Origin: Fimenecus sp963590415 | Lineage (GTDB): Bacteria > Bacillota > Clostridia > Oscillospirales > Acutalibacteraceae | Direction of reading: 5' to 3' | NCBI GenBank assembly: GCA_963590415.1 | Contig: CAVAPB010000007.1 | Span: forward strand, 22,225-86,224 | Length of the DNA stretch: 64,000 nt | Shown here: positions 17,385-25,949 of the stretch, in pieces | How the letters are laid out: every line of letters starts with the position of its first letter | Position numbering within the stretch: position 1 is the first letter of the stretch | Position numbers and translations under genes: made by a program | Notes under the pieces: model-generated | Databases searched by the model: none | Told to the model about the DNA's origin: nothing | The model's input: only the letters and a program-made list of their open reading frames with translations

Positions 17385-18220
17385 AATATACCCTCCTGTT
17401 TTTTATTGCAATTATCACAAGGCAGATTAAATATTTTATTATAAAACAAACTCTGATCAGTAGCTATGCTTCTATTTATAGCAACTTTAAGTTTTTCCGC
17501 CAAATCGCCCTTAAACCGTGGTCCTTTGGTTATTGTAATTCCCGAAATCAACTGATCCGTTAACTTTAAAGCAACAGCAGAATAGCCTAAATCAACATCA
17601 AACTCTACTCTTAATCTTATTTCTTTCTCGTATTTCCACGCAACATTTTTTACATATCCTATTAAATCATCATTGCTATAGATATTTTTAATTAGACTGT
17701 TTTTCGCTGTATCACCACAATATAGAATTTCATTATCACTATCTCTATTCTCATTGTTTGTATATGCAACGCAAGCTAAAAAAGGCTTTTTTGAATTCTC
17801 TATATTTACATATTCATCTGAAAAGACCTCCTTTTTCTTAATGTCTGCACGATATATTCTTTCAATTCCATTTACCCATTTTTTTAGCTCTTTAATGTCA
17901 ATATTAACCTTTACTCCATCTTCCCAAGGTTGCGCATACATGCTCCACATACCAATATTTTCTTTTTCTTTCAACATAAAACTGGTAAAATAAATTTTTT
18001 GCAACTTATCCTTTTGCCAATGTTCAATTTCAAGGTTGTCGTTCATTTGCAACGGATTATTAAGTATCAAATACTCCGTTTTTATGATATTCACAATAGA
18101 ATCCAATGAAGTATAATGGGAAATACAAGTGGTGTTCTTCAACCTGTCTGAAGAAGTGAGATATTTAATTAAATCTTTCGAATTTGTTATTTTACTAAAA
18201 TTGCTATAAGAATCACTCAT
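17381..18220 (-). CDS. DUF2971 family protein
   Basis: 279 residues, no signal peptide or membrane helix, so probably cytoplasmic. The N-terminus has the family signature ISHYTSLDSIVNII with LNNPLQMNDNLE, then FTSFMLKEKENIGMWSMY, and a C-terminal WKYEKEIRLRVEF, the W-x-x-E-x-E-x-R element of DUF2971. The biochemical role is not known; family members turn up in accessory and defence-like islands. It shares an ATGA overlap with the downstream LRR/SLH gene and diverges from the XRE regulator across a 119-base gap with two palindromes. AT-rich codons compared with neighbours hint at acquisition. Confidence 0.72.
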   Translation of the reverse strand: MSDSYSNFSKITNSKDLIKYLTSSDRLKNTTCISHYTSLDSIVNIIKTEYLILNNPLQMNDNLEIEHWQKDKLQKIYFTSFMLKEKENIGMWSMYAQPWEDGVKVNIDIKELKKWVNGIERIYRADIKKKEVFSDEYVNIENSKKPFLACVAYTNNENRDSDNEILYCGDTAKNSLIKNIYSNDDLIGYVKNVAWKYEKEIRLRVEFDVDLGYSAVALKLTDQLISGITITKGPRFKGDLAEKLKVAINRSIATDQSLFYNKIFNLPCDNCNKKQEGIL

Positions 18221-18250
18221 ATGTATTTCTCACTCACAAACAATTTATAT

Positions 18251-18318
18251 ATTATATTAACTTATTCAATCTTACTGCATTTTGCAGTAAATGTCAATAC
18301 CGCAAATTGCGGTATGAT
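18251..18318. promoter_or_regulatory. Divergent promoter region with two palindromic operators
   Basis: Dyad 1 at 18273-18289 (TACTGCA-TTT-TGCAGTA) and dyad 2 at 18298-18314 (TACCGCAA-A-TTGCGGTA) are both 17 bases with centres 25 bases apart. The minus-strand -10 TATAAT for the DUF2971 operon is at 18251-18256, so dyad 1 covers its -35. Dyad 2 overlaps a plus-strand TATGAT (18313-18318) for the XRE gene. The layout fits autoregulation plus control of the operon by the XRE protein. Confidence 0.65.
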
Positions 18319-18339
18319 AATATTCTATCGGTGATAGGT

Positions 18340-18552
18340 ATGTATATACGCATACGCAATCTGCGTGAGGACAGCGACACTACGCAGGCGCAAATGGCAA
18401 AAATCCTTAACTGCTCACAACAGGTTTACAGTAACTATGAACTCGGGCAGCGTGATATTCCGACCGATATACTTATAAAGCTGTCGGAGCATTACAATGT
18501 TTCAACCGATTATTTGCTCGGGCTTACAGACAAAAAAGAACGCAATATTTAA
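18340..18552 (+). CDS. Small XRE-family HTH regulator
   Basis: 70 residues, essentially one helix-turn-helix domain: LREDSDTTQAQMAKILNCSQ, VYSNYELGQRDIPTD and STDYLLGLTDKK. ATG 18340 was chosen because GGTGA lies five bases upstream; in-frame TTG 18307 is inside operator dyad 2. A Cro/CI-type dimeric DNA binder is expected to bind the adjacent palindromes and regulate the divergent DUF2971-LRR operon. Terminator directly after the stop. Confidence 0.85.
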   Translation: MYIRIRNLREDSDTTQAQMAKILNCSQQVYSNYELGQRDIPTDILIKLSEHYNVSTDYLLGLTDKKERNI

Positions 18553-18578
18553 CCCACCGCTGACAGCGGTGGGTTTTT
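18551..18578 (+). terminator. Terminator of the XRE gene
   Basis: AACCCACCGCTG (18551-18562) pairs with CAGCGGTGGGTT (18564-18575) followed by TTTTT; it starts within the stop codon region. Confidence 0.85.
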
Positions 18579-18613
18579 AACTTCGTTCGCCTGCTTTTGT
18601 TTGCTGAATTTGA

Positions 18614-18850
18614 CGGGCGACCGCAGGTCGCCCCTACGGTATGATATGGTATTTAATTTGATTATAGCATTTAATTTGTGCTGACTTTTTCGGTGCATTT
18701 TTACAATCCCTCAGTCATTTTTTGTTCCAAAAAAATGACAGCTCCCTTTACAATGGAGCCTGTGTTTGTAGGCAATTTGTAGTTTGATATAAGCCGATAG
18801 CTGTTATAAACACGCAGATTTCTTCGGCAGGAGCAAGCCCCTGCCCTACG
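18614..18850. repeat. Gene-free stretch with several intergenic palindromes
   Basis: Contains GGGCGACCGCAGGTCGCCCC (18615-18635) followed by TACGG, a GTCATTTTTT/AAAAAAATGAC dyad (18714-18739), and GGCAGGAGCAAGCCCCTGCC (18826-18845) followed by CTACG. These look like dispersed intergenic repeats; no gene or promoter was recognised. Confidence 0.45.
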
Positions 18851-18852
18851 CA

Positions 18853-19731
18853 TTATTCACTGCTGTTCGCCGTGCTTTCGTGCTTATTGTTATACAGGAA
18901 CATTAAGACGGCGGCAAGGATAATTACCGCATATCCGACAAAGCTCAGCAGGTCGGGAACCTGATTGAACACGAAATAGCCTATTGCCGAGGTAAAGAGT
19001 ATCTGCGAATAATCGTAAACCGATATTTCCCTCGCAGGCGCATAGGAATATGCGGCGGTTATCGTAAACTGTCCGCCTGCCGCACCTGCACCCGCAAGAA
19101 TCAAAAACAGCCACTGCTTTGCGCTCATAGGCACATAATCTATTATAAAGAAAGGAAGCAGGACTACTACAGAAAAGGTTGAGAAAAAGAACACTATAAA
19201 CGGTCCTTTCGCACCCGATTCACTCGCTTTTCTGACAAAGGCATAGGCGGCGCCCGCTCCTATTCCTCCGAGCAAGCCCATAAGAGCCGGGAAAAGCTCT
19301 GCGTTTGCCATTGAGGGCTTGACTATCAGCATACTGCCGAGGAATGCCGCGGTTATTGCGCTTATCTGGAACGGCGTTACCTTTTCCTTTAATATAATAA
19401 CGCTGAAAACTATCGCAAAGAACGGCGACATCTTGTTGAGTATTGACGCGTCGGCAAGCACAAGTCGGTCTATCGCATAGAAATTGCACACAAGTCCGAG
19501 CGTTCCCGCTGCCGAGCGAAAGAACATATATTTATACGACTCCCTCGGCGCTTTGAACATACTCGGGTCTTTAAGAAGCACCGCAAGTGCAAACAGCGCT
19601 GCAACCGCATTCCTGAAAAACGCCTTCTGAAGCGTGGGCAGGTCGCCCGCAAGCCTTACAAAGGCCATCATCAGCGCAAAGGAAAATGCGGAGGTTATCA
19701 TAAGGATTATACCTTTATATTTACTTTTCAA
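18853..19731 (-). CDS. DMT superfamily (EamA) transporter
   Basis: 292 residues with ten predicted membrane helices in two EamA repeats: KYKGIILMITSAFSFALMMA opens the first and GLLGGIGAGAAYAFVRKA the second. Inner-membrane metabolite exporter or importer of unknown substrate. The start is TTG 19731 with GGAGG seven bases upstream; no in-frame ATG is better placed. Follows exonuclease III on the same strand 33 bases downstream, so possibly cotranscribed. Confidence 0.88.
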   Translation of the reverse strand: MKSKYKGIILMITSAFSFALMMAFVRLAGDLPTLQKAFFRNAVAALFALAVLLKDPSMFKAPRESYKYMFFRSAAGTLGLVCNFYAIDRLVLADASILNKMSPFFAIVFSVIILKEKVTPFQISAITAAFLGSMLIVKPSMANAELFPALMGLLGGIGAGAAYAFVRKASESGAKGPFIVFFFSTFSVVVLLPFFIIDYVPMSAKQWLFLILAGAGAAGGQFTITAAYSYAPAREISVYDYSQILFTSAIGYFVFNQVPDLLSFVGYAVIILAAVLMFLYNNKHESTANSSE

Positions 19732-19764
19732 ATTATCGCCTCCGTCATACCGCCAAAGCCCTTG

Positions 19765-20523
19765 TCATATATCCAAAAGCAATTCCACGGGGCAGTGGTC
19801 GCTTCCGAAAATTTCCTGATGTATGGACGCACCCGCAAGATTTTTTTCGAGTTTCTTTGACGCTATAAAATAGTCTATACGCCATCCGACATTCTTATCC
19901 CTTGCGTGGAAACGGTATGACCACCAGGAATACTCGTTCTCGGCGTCGGGATAAAAATATCTGAAGGTGTCGATAAATCCGCAGTCGAGCATTGTTGTCA
20001 TCTTTTCCCTTTCCTCGGGGGTAAAACCCGGATTTTTAGTGTTCGTTTTCGGGTTTTTAAGGTCAATTTCCTTATGCGCAACATTTAAGTCTCCGCAGAA
20101 AACAACGGGCTTTTTCTTGTCGAGCGACAGGACATATTCCCTGAACTTGTCCTCCCACGACATTCGGTACTCAAGCCTTTTAAGCCCGTCCTGTGAGTTC
20201 GGAGTGTAGCAGGTTATAAAATAAAACTTTTCAAACTCAAGCGTTATGACCCTACCCTCGTTGTCATAAAACGGCTGCTTTATTCCGTACTCGACGCCTA
20301 TGGGCTCTTCCTTTGTGAATATCGCCGTACCCGAATAGCCCTTTTTCTCCGCATAGTTCCAATAGCAATGGTAGCCCTCGGGCGCAAAATCAATCTGACC
20401 CTGCTGAACCTTTGTCTCCTGCAGGCAGAATATATCGGCGTCAAGCGTGTTGAACGCAGTCATAAAATCCTTGTTCATAACCGCCCTTATTCCGTTTACA
20501 TTCCAAGAAATGAATTTTTTCAT
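19765..20523 (-). CDS. xth: Exodeoxyribonuclease III (AP endonuclease)
   Basis: Class II AP endonuclease and 3'-5' exonuclease of base-excision repair. 252 residues, normal length. All catalytic motifs are present: FISWNVNGIRAV, CLQETK (metal Glu near residue 37), YSGTAIFTK, FCGDLNVAHKEIDLKNP with the Asp/Asn pair, GWRIDYF and the terminal SDHCPV with catalytic Asp-His. Promoter TTGAGC-N17-TATACT at 20555-20583. Confidence 0.96.
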   Translation of the reverse strand: MKKFISWNVNGIRAVMNKDFMTAFNTLDADIFCLQETKVQQGQIDFAPEGYHCYWNYAEKKGYSGTAIFTKEEPIGVEYGIKQPFYDNEGRVITLEFEKFYFITCYTPNSQDGLKRLEYRMSWEDKFREYVLSLDKKKPVVFCGDLNVAHKEIDLKNPKTNTKNPGFTPEEREKMTTMLDCGFIDTFRYFYPDAENEYSWWSYRFHARDKNVGWRIDYFIASKKLEKNLAGASIHQEIFGSDHCPVELLLDI

Positions 20524-20554
20524 ATTTATTTTTAACTCCTGTATTTTTTATAAG

Positions 20555-20583
20555 AGTATATCACATTATCCGAAAAGGCTCAA
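20555..20583 (-). promoter_or_regulatory. Promoter of xth
   Basis: Minus strand TTGAGC (20578-20583), 17 bases, TATACT (20555-20560). Confidence 0.55.
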
Positions 20584-20603
20584 CAAAATATAATGTGATT
20601 TTA

Positions 20604-20632
20604 TTGACTTTAAGCCGCAAAAAATGTAAAAT
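20604..20632 (+). promoter_or_regulatory. Promoter of the 20670 gene
   Basis: TTGACT (20604-20609), 17 bases, TAAAAT (20627-20632); leader of about 30 bases. Confidence 0.65.
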
Positions 20633-20669
20633 ACGAGTGAAAAATGTATAAGAAGAAAAGAGTAATTAT

Positions 20670-21572
20670 ATGAATGAAAAAACAACCTCTTCCGAAAGGA
20701 TCGAAACAGGCAGATCGTTCTGGAGCGTATTTGCCAAGGCTGTCGGTCTCATGATGGGAGTGGCAATAGCTTACATTGTGCTTTATATGGCTTATAAAGA
20801 CGGCAACACCTTCTATCAGTCGGCGTCTGCCGAAAAACCGGGCACTGACCTTGTTTCTCCGTCTTCTTTACCTGCAAACGGAAGCGTTACCGTTCCAGAC
20901 AATGCAAACGGCTCGGCTCTTCCGCTGCCGGACAGCGAGGTTCCGCCTGTTGATATTACAAAAATGCCGCAGACGAAGGAGGAAATCGTCGAGTATTACA
21001 AAGCGGCAAACGCAAAGGTAAAATCGCAGGCAAAGAGCATTACAAGAACATATAACAGAGCCTCCAATTACAACGGCGTTATAGAAACGGGAAGCAACCC
21101 CTTGCTTTCAAGAATAGGCAAGGCTGTAATGGGAAAATTCCTAACGGAGGATCTTGAACCGAAAAAATTTGCCTCCCGCGATGAAATTGCGGCAAACTTT
21201 CCTCCCGCCAATACGGTCTGTGCGCTGTCGGCAGACGATGTCGAAAACGCAACCTGTACCGATAAGGGCGATTTTTACGAGATGGAAATACATATGCTTC
21301 CCGAGGTTGACCCCGTAAACGGAAAGGGTACGGGAGCGATAAGCACGATAATCACAAAGCAGGAAATTACCGACGCCGTTGCAGGCTATGTCGAAATTTC
21401 GGATATTCACTGCGATTACGAAAATGTGTATTTGATTGCAAGCATAGATAAAAGCACGGGCAACATAACAGACCTTTATGTTCATATGCCTTTGTATCTG
21501 AATCTGTCGGCTCTCGGTATGGACTGCAAGGTAGGTCTCTGCTTTGAGGACAGATATACCGTTGAATGGTAA
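20670..21572 (+). CDS. Membrane-anchored extracytoplasmic protein of unknown function
   Basis: 300 residues. A cytoplasmic N-terminus of about 17 residues is followed by one membrane helix (FAKAVGLMMGVAIAYIVLYM), then a Ser/Pro/Asn-rich linker (residues 55-100) and an outer domain of about 200 residues containing TKEEIVEYYKAANAKVKSQA and a C-terminal DLYVHMPLYLNLSALG. Two cysteines (ENATCTDK, DIHCDY) might pair. No family recognised. Followed after 12 bases by a HAD phosphatase gene, likely an operon. Confidence 0.65.
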   Translation: MNEKTTSSERIETGRSFWSVFAKAVGLMMGVAIAYIVLYMAYKDGNTFYQSASAEKPGTDLVSPSSLPANGSVTVPDNANGSALPLPDSEVPPVDITKMPQTKEEIVEYYKAANAKVKSQAKSITRTYNRASNYNGVIETGSNPLLSRIGKAVMGKFLTEDLEPKKFASRDEIAANFPPANTVCALSADDVENATCTDKGDFYEMEIHMLPEVDPVNGKGTGAISTIITKQEITDAVAGYVEISDIHCDYENVYLIASIDKSTGNITDLYVHMPLYLNLSALGMDCKVGLCFEDRYTVEW

Positions 21573-21584
21573 GGGAAAAGCAAA

Positions 21585-22373
21585 ATGGGCAAAAACAGTT
21601 TATTTGACACAATAAAATACTTTATCATTGATATGGACGGCACATTTTACCTTGACGGTAACCTTATCGACGGCTCGCTTGATTTTATTGAAAAGGTAAA
21701 GAGCGTTGGAAAGGATTACTGTTTCTTTACCAACAACTCATCGAACAATGTCGAGGTGTGCAAGAAAAAGCTTCACAATATGGGCTGTGATGTTACCGAC
21801 GATAAAATCGTCATTTCCTCCCATGTTACAATTTCGCATCTTAAAAACAATTATCCCGTTGCCAAGGTTTATCTTCTCGGCAACGAAAGGTTGACCGCCG
21901 ATTTTGTAAACGCAGGCATTGAGCTTGACGAAAAAAATCCCGACATCGTGGTGCTCGGCTTTGACACAACGCTTACCTATGAAAAGATAAGAAAGGCATG
22001 CAAGTTCATTGCAGACGGCAAAAAATACATTGCAACGCACCCGGATTTCAACTGCCCGACGGCAGACGGCTTTATGCCCGACACGGGCTCAATGATGGCT
22101 ATGTTCAAAGCCTCCACAGGCAAAGAGCCCGAGGTCATGGGCAAGCCTCACGCACACACGGTCGAATATCTTACCGAAAAGCTCGACTGTGAAAAAGAGG
22201 AGCTTTGCTTTATCGGGGACAGGCTCGAAACGGACATTGCAATCGGTATGAATAACGGAGTTACCTCCGTGCTTGTACTGACGGGCGTTACGGACCTTGC
22301 TTCCTATGAAAAGAGCGATATTAAAACCTCATTTGTCGCAAAGTCGTTAAAGGCTTTGGCTGAAGAATTATAA
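21585..22373 (+). CDS. HAD-IIA family hydrolase (NagD-like)
   Basis: 262 residues, cytoplasmic phosphatase of the haloacid dehalogenase superfamily with a type IIA cap. Seen: motif I FIIDMDGTFYLDG near residue 16, motif II FFTNNSSNN, motif III GKPHAHTVEYL and motif IV CFIGDRLETDIAIG. Relatives hydrolyse sugar phosphates, phosphoglycolate or p-nitrophenyl phosphate; the natural substrate is not shown. Overlaps nothing; terminator at 22384. Confidence 0.9.
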   Translation: MGKNSLFDTIKYFIIDMDGTFYLDGNLIDGSLDFIEKVKSVGKDYCFFTNNSSNNVEVCKKKLHNMGCDVTDDKIVISSHVTISHLKNNYPVAKVYLLGNERLTADFVNAGIELDEKNPDIVVLGFDTTLTYEKIRKACKFIADGKKYIATHPDFNCPTADGFMPDTGSMMAMFKASTGKEPEVMGKPHAHTVEYLTEKLDCEKEELCFIGDRLETDIAIGMNNGVTSVLVLTGVTDLASYEKSDIKTSFVAKSLKALAEEL

Positions 22374-22383
22374 TAAATAAAGT

Positions 22384-22412
22384 AACTGAGATGCAAAGCA
22401 TCTCAGTTTTTT
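22384..22412. terminator. Bidirectional terminator between convergent genes
   Basis: AACTGAGATGC (22384-22394) pairs with GCATCTCAGTT (22398-22408), AAA loop, then TTTTTT on plus. Confidence 0.9.
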
Positions 22413-22414
22413 GT

Positions 22415-23416
22415 TTATTCAAGCGGTATTTTTTCGATTTCCGTACCCGTATAATAGTGTGAAAGTATTGCCTTATAATCGCTTCCGTTCCTTGCCATAT
22501 AATCGGCACCGTACTGGCTCATTCCTATAAGGTGTCCGTAGCCGGTTACATTAAAGGTAAAGCTTCCGTTTGAATATTCAACCGAAAAGGCGGGACTTCT
22601 CAACGAAAACAAATTTCGAGTCTTTGTGCCTGTAAGGGTTTTGCCGCCTATGACAATGCTTTTTACCGCTCCCGCTTCGGTGTGCTCCGTATTTCCTATC
22701 CATACGGCCGGGTCGTCGCCGAGCTGAATTTCGGTATCGCCGGACACTGCCTGTCTGAACTGCTCCGCAGTCAGAACCACCGTCGAAGAACAGTCGGGGG
22801 ACAATTTATCTCCCGAGGACACCACCGAGACAAGATACGGCAATTCCCCTCCCCAAATGTCCGAAGCGTTTTCGGTCTTGCCCGTGCTTATGGCGCAGTA
22901 CGCCGCTACTATCGGCTCGGAATTGTAGGTTACCGCCTGCCCCGCCACCTCGCTTACGGCGGCGAGTATTTTTTCGTGGTAGCGGTCATATTTGTCTCCC
23001 CATTTTTCCTTTTGCTGTTCCTCGCTCAAATATCCCTGATGCTTTTTCGGGTCGTCCGATATGTCGGCGCCGTTGAGTGAGGAGTCGGGATTTTTGCGAA
23101 GTCTTACAAGGTTCGTATATGCAGCAACCGCCTGCGCCTTGAGCGCTTCCTCGTGATATGTTGCGGGCATTTCGCTTGCAACGCAGCCGACAAGATATTC
23201 CGTAACGGACGCCGTCATTATGTTGCCGTCTGCTTTAGCCATAACCTTGACAACGCCGCTTTCCGCATCGTCTGACTCGTCCGCTTCGGAAGAAAACGAG
23301 GAGGAAAATGTCTCTTTTACATTCTTTGCCGAAAACTCCGACAGGTCAAGCGCCGCCACAGGAACGGCTATCATAGCGGCAAGCATTACAATCATAAAAA
23401 TTACAGGTCTTTTCAT
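22415..23416 (-). CDS. spoIID: SpoIID/LytB domain protein (stage II sporulation protein D-like)
   Basis: SpoIID is the lytic transglycosylase that remodels septal peptidoglycan for engulfment. 333 residues: signal-anchor helix (about 5-22), acidic Ser-rich linker (30-55), then the SpoIID core with VTEYLVGCVASEMPATYHEE carrying the conserved Glu near residue 88, ALKAQAVAAYTNLVR, and the C-terminal GYGHLIGMSQYGADYMA. Length and arrangement match sporulation SpoIID. No SpoIIQ or other spo gene is adjacent, so a non-sporulation LytB-like role is possible. Confidence 0.87.
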   Translation of the reverse strand: MKRPVIFMIVMLAAMIAVPVAALDLSEFSAKNVKETFSSSFSSEADESDDAESGVVKVMAKADGNIMTASVTEYLVGCVASEMPATYHEEALKAQAVAAYTNLVRLRKNPDSSLNGADISDDPKKHQGYLSEEQQKEKWGDKYDRYHEKILAAVSEVAGQAVTYNSEPIVAAYCAISTGKTENASDIWGGELPYLVSVVSSGDKLSPDCSSTVVLTAEQFRQAVSGDTEIQLGDDPAVWIGNTEHTEAGAVKSIVIGGKTLTGTKTRNLFSLRSPAFSVEYSNGSFTFNVTGYGHLIGMSQYGADYMARNGSDYKAILSHYYTGTEIEKIPLE

Positions 23417-23451
23417 TTAATGTACCTCCGTTTATAATTCTTTGGTTTTCG

Positions 23452-23480
23452 TTGACTTTACGACCGTTTTGATATACAAT
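23452..23480 (+). promoter_or_regulatory. Promoter of the citrate synthase gene
   Basis: TTGACT (23452-23457), 17 bases, TACAAT (23475-23480); the start codon is 66 bases downstream with AAGGAGG. Confidence 0.65.
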
Positions 23481-23545
23481 AGAATATCAATTAAAATGTA
23501 CAATTGTGTCCTGATATATTATTTTATTTGTAAGGAGGCTCGGAA

Positions 23546-24958
23546 ATGTCCGAATTTATTTCTTCCATCTCCGACAATACCATTCATAGTTTATGCGACG
23601 AATTGCTGAAAAATAACAGCATACAGCCCGAGGACTATAAAAGATTTGATGTTAAAAAGGGATTGAGAAATACCGATGGCACTGGCGTTATGGCAGGTCT
23701 TACAAGGATTTGTTCCGTTGAGGGCTACTACATAGACGACGGCGAGCGCGTACCGAGAGAGGGCAGACTTTTTTACCGCGGTATAAATATGAGCGATATA
23801 GTCAAAAACTGTAAGGAGGAAAATCGCTTCGGCTTTGAAGAGGTCGTATGGCTCCTGCTTTTCGGCGATTTGCCGACAAAGGAACAGCTTGATGTTTTCA
23901 CTTCCGTTCTCGCTCAGGCAAGGGAGCTTCCCGATGAATTCATTGAGGATATAATAATGAAAGCTCCGTCGAGGGACATTATGAACAAGGTCGCAAGCTC
24001 CGTGCTCGGACTTTACACCTTTGACGAAAACCCGGACGACACCTCGCTTGAAAATGTTCTGCGCCAGTCAATCCAGCTTATAGCGCAAATTCCGATGCTT
24101 ATGTCCTACGCATATCAGGCAAAGAGAAGAGCCTTTGACCGCAAGAGTATGTATATTCATCAGAACAGGCTAAGCTACACAATGGCAGAGTCCATTCTCG
24201 GCTCTATCCGTTCCGACCGTAAATTCACGGACGCCGAAGCAAAGCTTCTCGACACCTGTATGATAATTCACGCAGACCACGGCGGCGGTAACAACTCGGC
24301 ATTCACAACGCGTTGTATTTCCTCTACGGGAACGGACACCTATTCGGCAATTGCCGCCGGTATCGGCTCTCTTAAAGGTCCCAAGCACGGCGGCGCAAAC
24401 ATAAGAGTTCACAAAATGGTTGAGGATATAAAGGCAAATGTCAAAAACACGGCAGATGAGGGTCAGATAGCCGATTACCTTACAAAGGTTATCAAAAAAG
24501 AGGCAGGCGACGGCTCGGGACTTATATACGGTATGGGTCACGCTGTTTACACGCTCTCGGATCCGAGAGCCGTGCTTCTTAAAAACGACGCTCAGAAGTA
24601 CTCGGCACAGTTCGGCTATGAGGAGGAATTTAAAATCCTCGAAGCCGTTGAAAAGGTTACGCCCGAGCTATTCTGTAAATACAAGGGTATAAAGAAGAAA
24701 ATATGCGCCAATGTTGATTTGTACTCGGGTCTTATCTACTCAATGCTCAAAATTCCCGAGGAGCTTTTTACGCCGATGTTTATGTCGGCAAGAGTTCCCG
24801 GCTGGTGCGCTCACAGAATAGAGGAGCTTTATTCCGCCGGCAAGATAATGCGCCCCGCATACAAGAGCGTTTCTCTGCCGAGGAGCTTCGTTCCGCTTTC
24901 GGAGCGAATTGACGACCATACTGTACAGAACGAGTACATTCCCACCGAAGAAAGATAA
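23546..24958 (+). CDS. gltA: Citrate synthase
   Basis: Condenses oxaloacetate with acetyl-CoA. 470 residues, somewhat longer than the 370-430 usual in bacteria, as in many clostridial homologues with an N-terminal extension. Seen: RLFYRGINMSDIV, IIHADHGGGNNSAFTTR with the first catalytic His, GSLKGPKHGGAN, YGMGHAVYTLSDPRA with the second His, and SARVPGWCAHRIEE. No other citrate-cycle gene is nearby, so it may feed glutamate synthesis. AAGGAGG before ATG. Probable first gene of a run through ricT. Confidence 0.95.
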   Translation: MSEFISSISDNTIHSLCDELLKNNSIQPEDYKRFDVKKGLRNTDGTGVMAGLTRICSVEGYYIDDGERVPREGRLFYRGINMSDIVKNCKEENRFGFEEVVWLLLFGDLPTKEQLDVFTSVLAQARELPDEFIEDIIMKAPSRDIMNKVASSVLGLYTFDENPDDTSLENVLRQSIQLIAQIPMLMSYAYQAKRRAFDRKSMYIHQNRLSYTMAESILGSIRSDRKFTDAEAKLLDTCMIIHADHGGGNNSAFTTRCISSTGTDTYSAIAAGIGSLKGPKHGGANIRVHKMVEDIKANVKNTADEGQIADYLTKVIKKEAGDGSGLIYGMGHAVYTLSDPRAVLLKNDAQKYSAQFGYEEEFKILEAVEKVTPELFCKYKGIKKKICANVDLYSGLIYSMLKIPEELFTPMFMSARVPGWCAHRIEELYSAGKIMRPAYKSVSLPRSFVPLSERIDDHTVQNEYIPTEER

Positions 24959-24978
24959 TTACGAAAGAGGCTTAAAAA

Positions 24979-25935
24979 ATGAGTTCAAAATCACAAAAAA
25001 AGAATATCGGCTTCAAAGCGATATACGCTGTCCTCGGCGTTGCTCTTGCGGCTTTAATCCCTGTTAGAATTTATCAGCTTGTCTGCCTTAATGAGAGAGA
25101 TTCAAGCGGCTTTTTCTCAAGAGTAAACGCAAGCGTTTATGTTTTTTATGCACTCGCAGTTATCTTTGCGGCGGCAATATTCGTGCTCGTAACTCTTACA
25201 AACAAGGTTACGGCTTCAAAATCGGTAAAGGGTGAATCAAAGCCGCTTTGCGTCGGCGCAGCGCTGTTTGCTCTCGGCCTTGCATATGACACGGGTGTTT
25301 GCTTCGCTTCCTTTATAAAATCGGTCTCAAGCTACGGAGCAGGTTCAAGCGTTATGTCATATCTGTTCTCAAACGGTATGTTTTCCGTGCTTTTCGAGGC
25401 GATCTTCGGGCTTTGCGCCTGTATTTACTTCATACTTTTCGCACTCTATTATCACGACGGCAAGGGTTCGTTTGCCGATTACAAATTTCTCGCGCTGACT
25501 CCCCTTTTCTGGGCTATGTTCAAAACGGTTTACAGATTTATGACAAAGATAAGCTTTATAGTTCTTGCAGACCTTATGCTTGAGCTTGCGATGCTTGTGT
25601 TTATGATGCTTTTCTTTATGTCTTTTGCAAGAATAAGCTCGCAGGTATGTCAGAAATATGAAATGCGCAAAGCTATGAAATATGCCCTTATCGCGGCAAT
25701 GTTTGCACTTGTTATCGGCGTTTCAAGGCTTGCGGTTACGGCTTGCGGACTTTCCGAGACACTCCCGACAGGCTTCCCGTTTTCGCTCACCGATTTAACA
25801 TTCGGCGTGTTTGCGATTATCTATGTTGACGCCTGCTCAAAATCCGGCAGAAGTGCAGACGAGGACGAGCTGTTGGCTGACGAAACCGAAAAGCCGTCGA
25901 ACGAACCCGTCAACGACGATTTCCTTGACAACTGA
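24979..25935 (+). CDS. Multi-pass membrane protein of unknown function
   Basis: 318 residues with about seven to eight hydrophobic helices (for example AIYAVLGVALAALIPV at the start, LMLELAMLVFMMLFFMSFA near residue 205) and an acidic, Ser-rich cytoplasmic tail of about 35 residues (DEDELLADETEK). No recognised family. Twenty bases after gltA and 14 before the AEC transporter gene, so probably in one transcript. Confidence 0.6.
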   Translation: MSSKSQKKNIGFKAIYAVLGVALAALIPVRIYQLVCLNERDSSGFFSRVNASVYVFYALAVIFAAAIFVLVTLTNKVTASKSVKGESKPLCVGAALFALGLAYDTGVCFASFIKSVSSYGAGSSVMSYLFSNGMFSVLFEAIFGLCACIYFILFALYYHDGKGSFADYKFLALTPLFWAMFKTVYRFMTKISFIVLADLMLELAMLVFMMLFFMSFARISSQVCQKYEMRKAMKYALIAAMFALVIGVSRLAVTACGLSETLPTGFPFSLTDLTFGVFAIIYVDACSKSGRSADEDELLADETEKPSNEPVNDDFLDN

Positions 25936-25949
25936 CAGAGGGGCGATAT

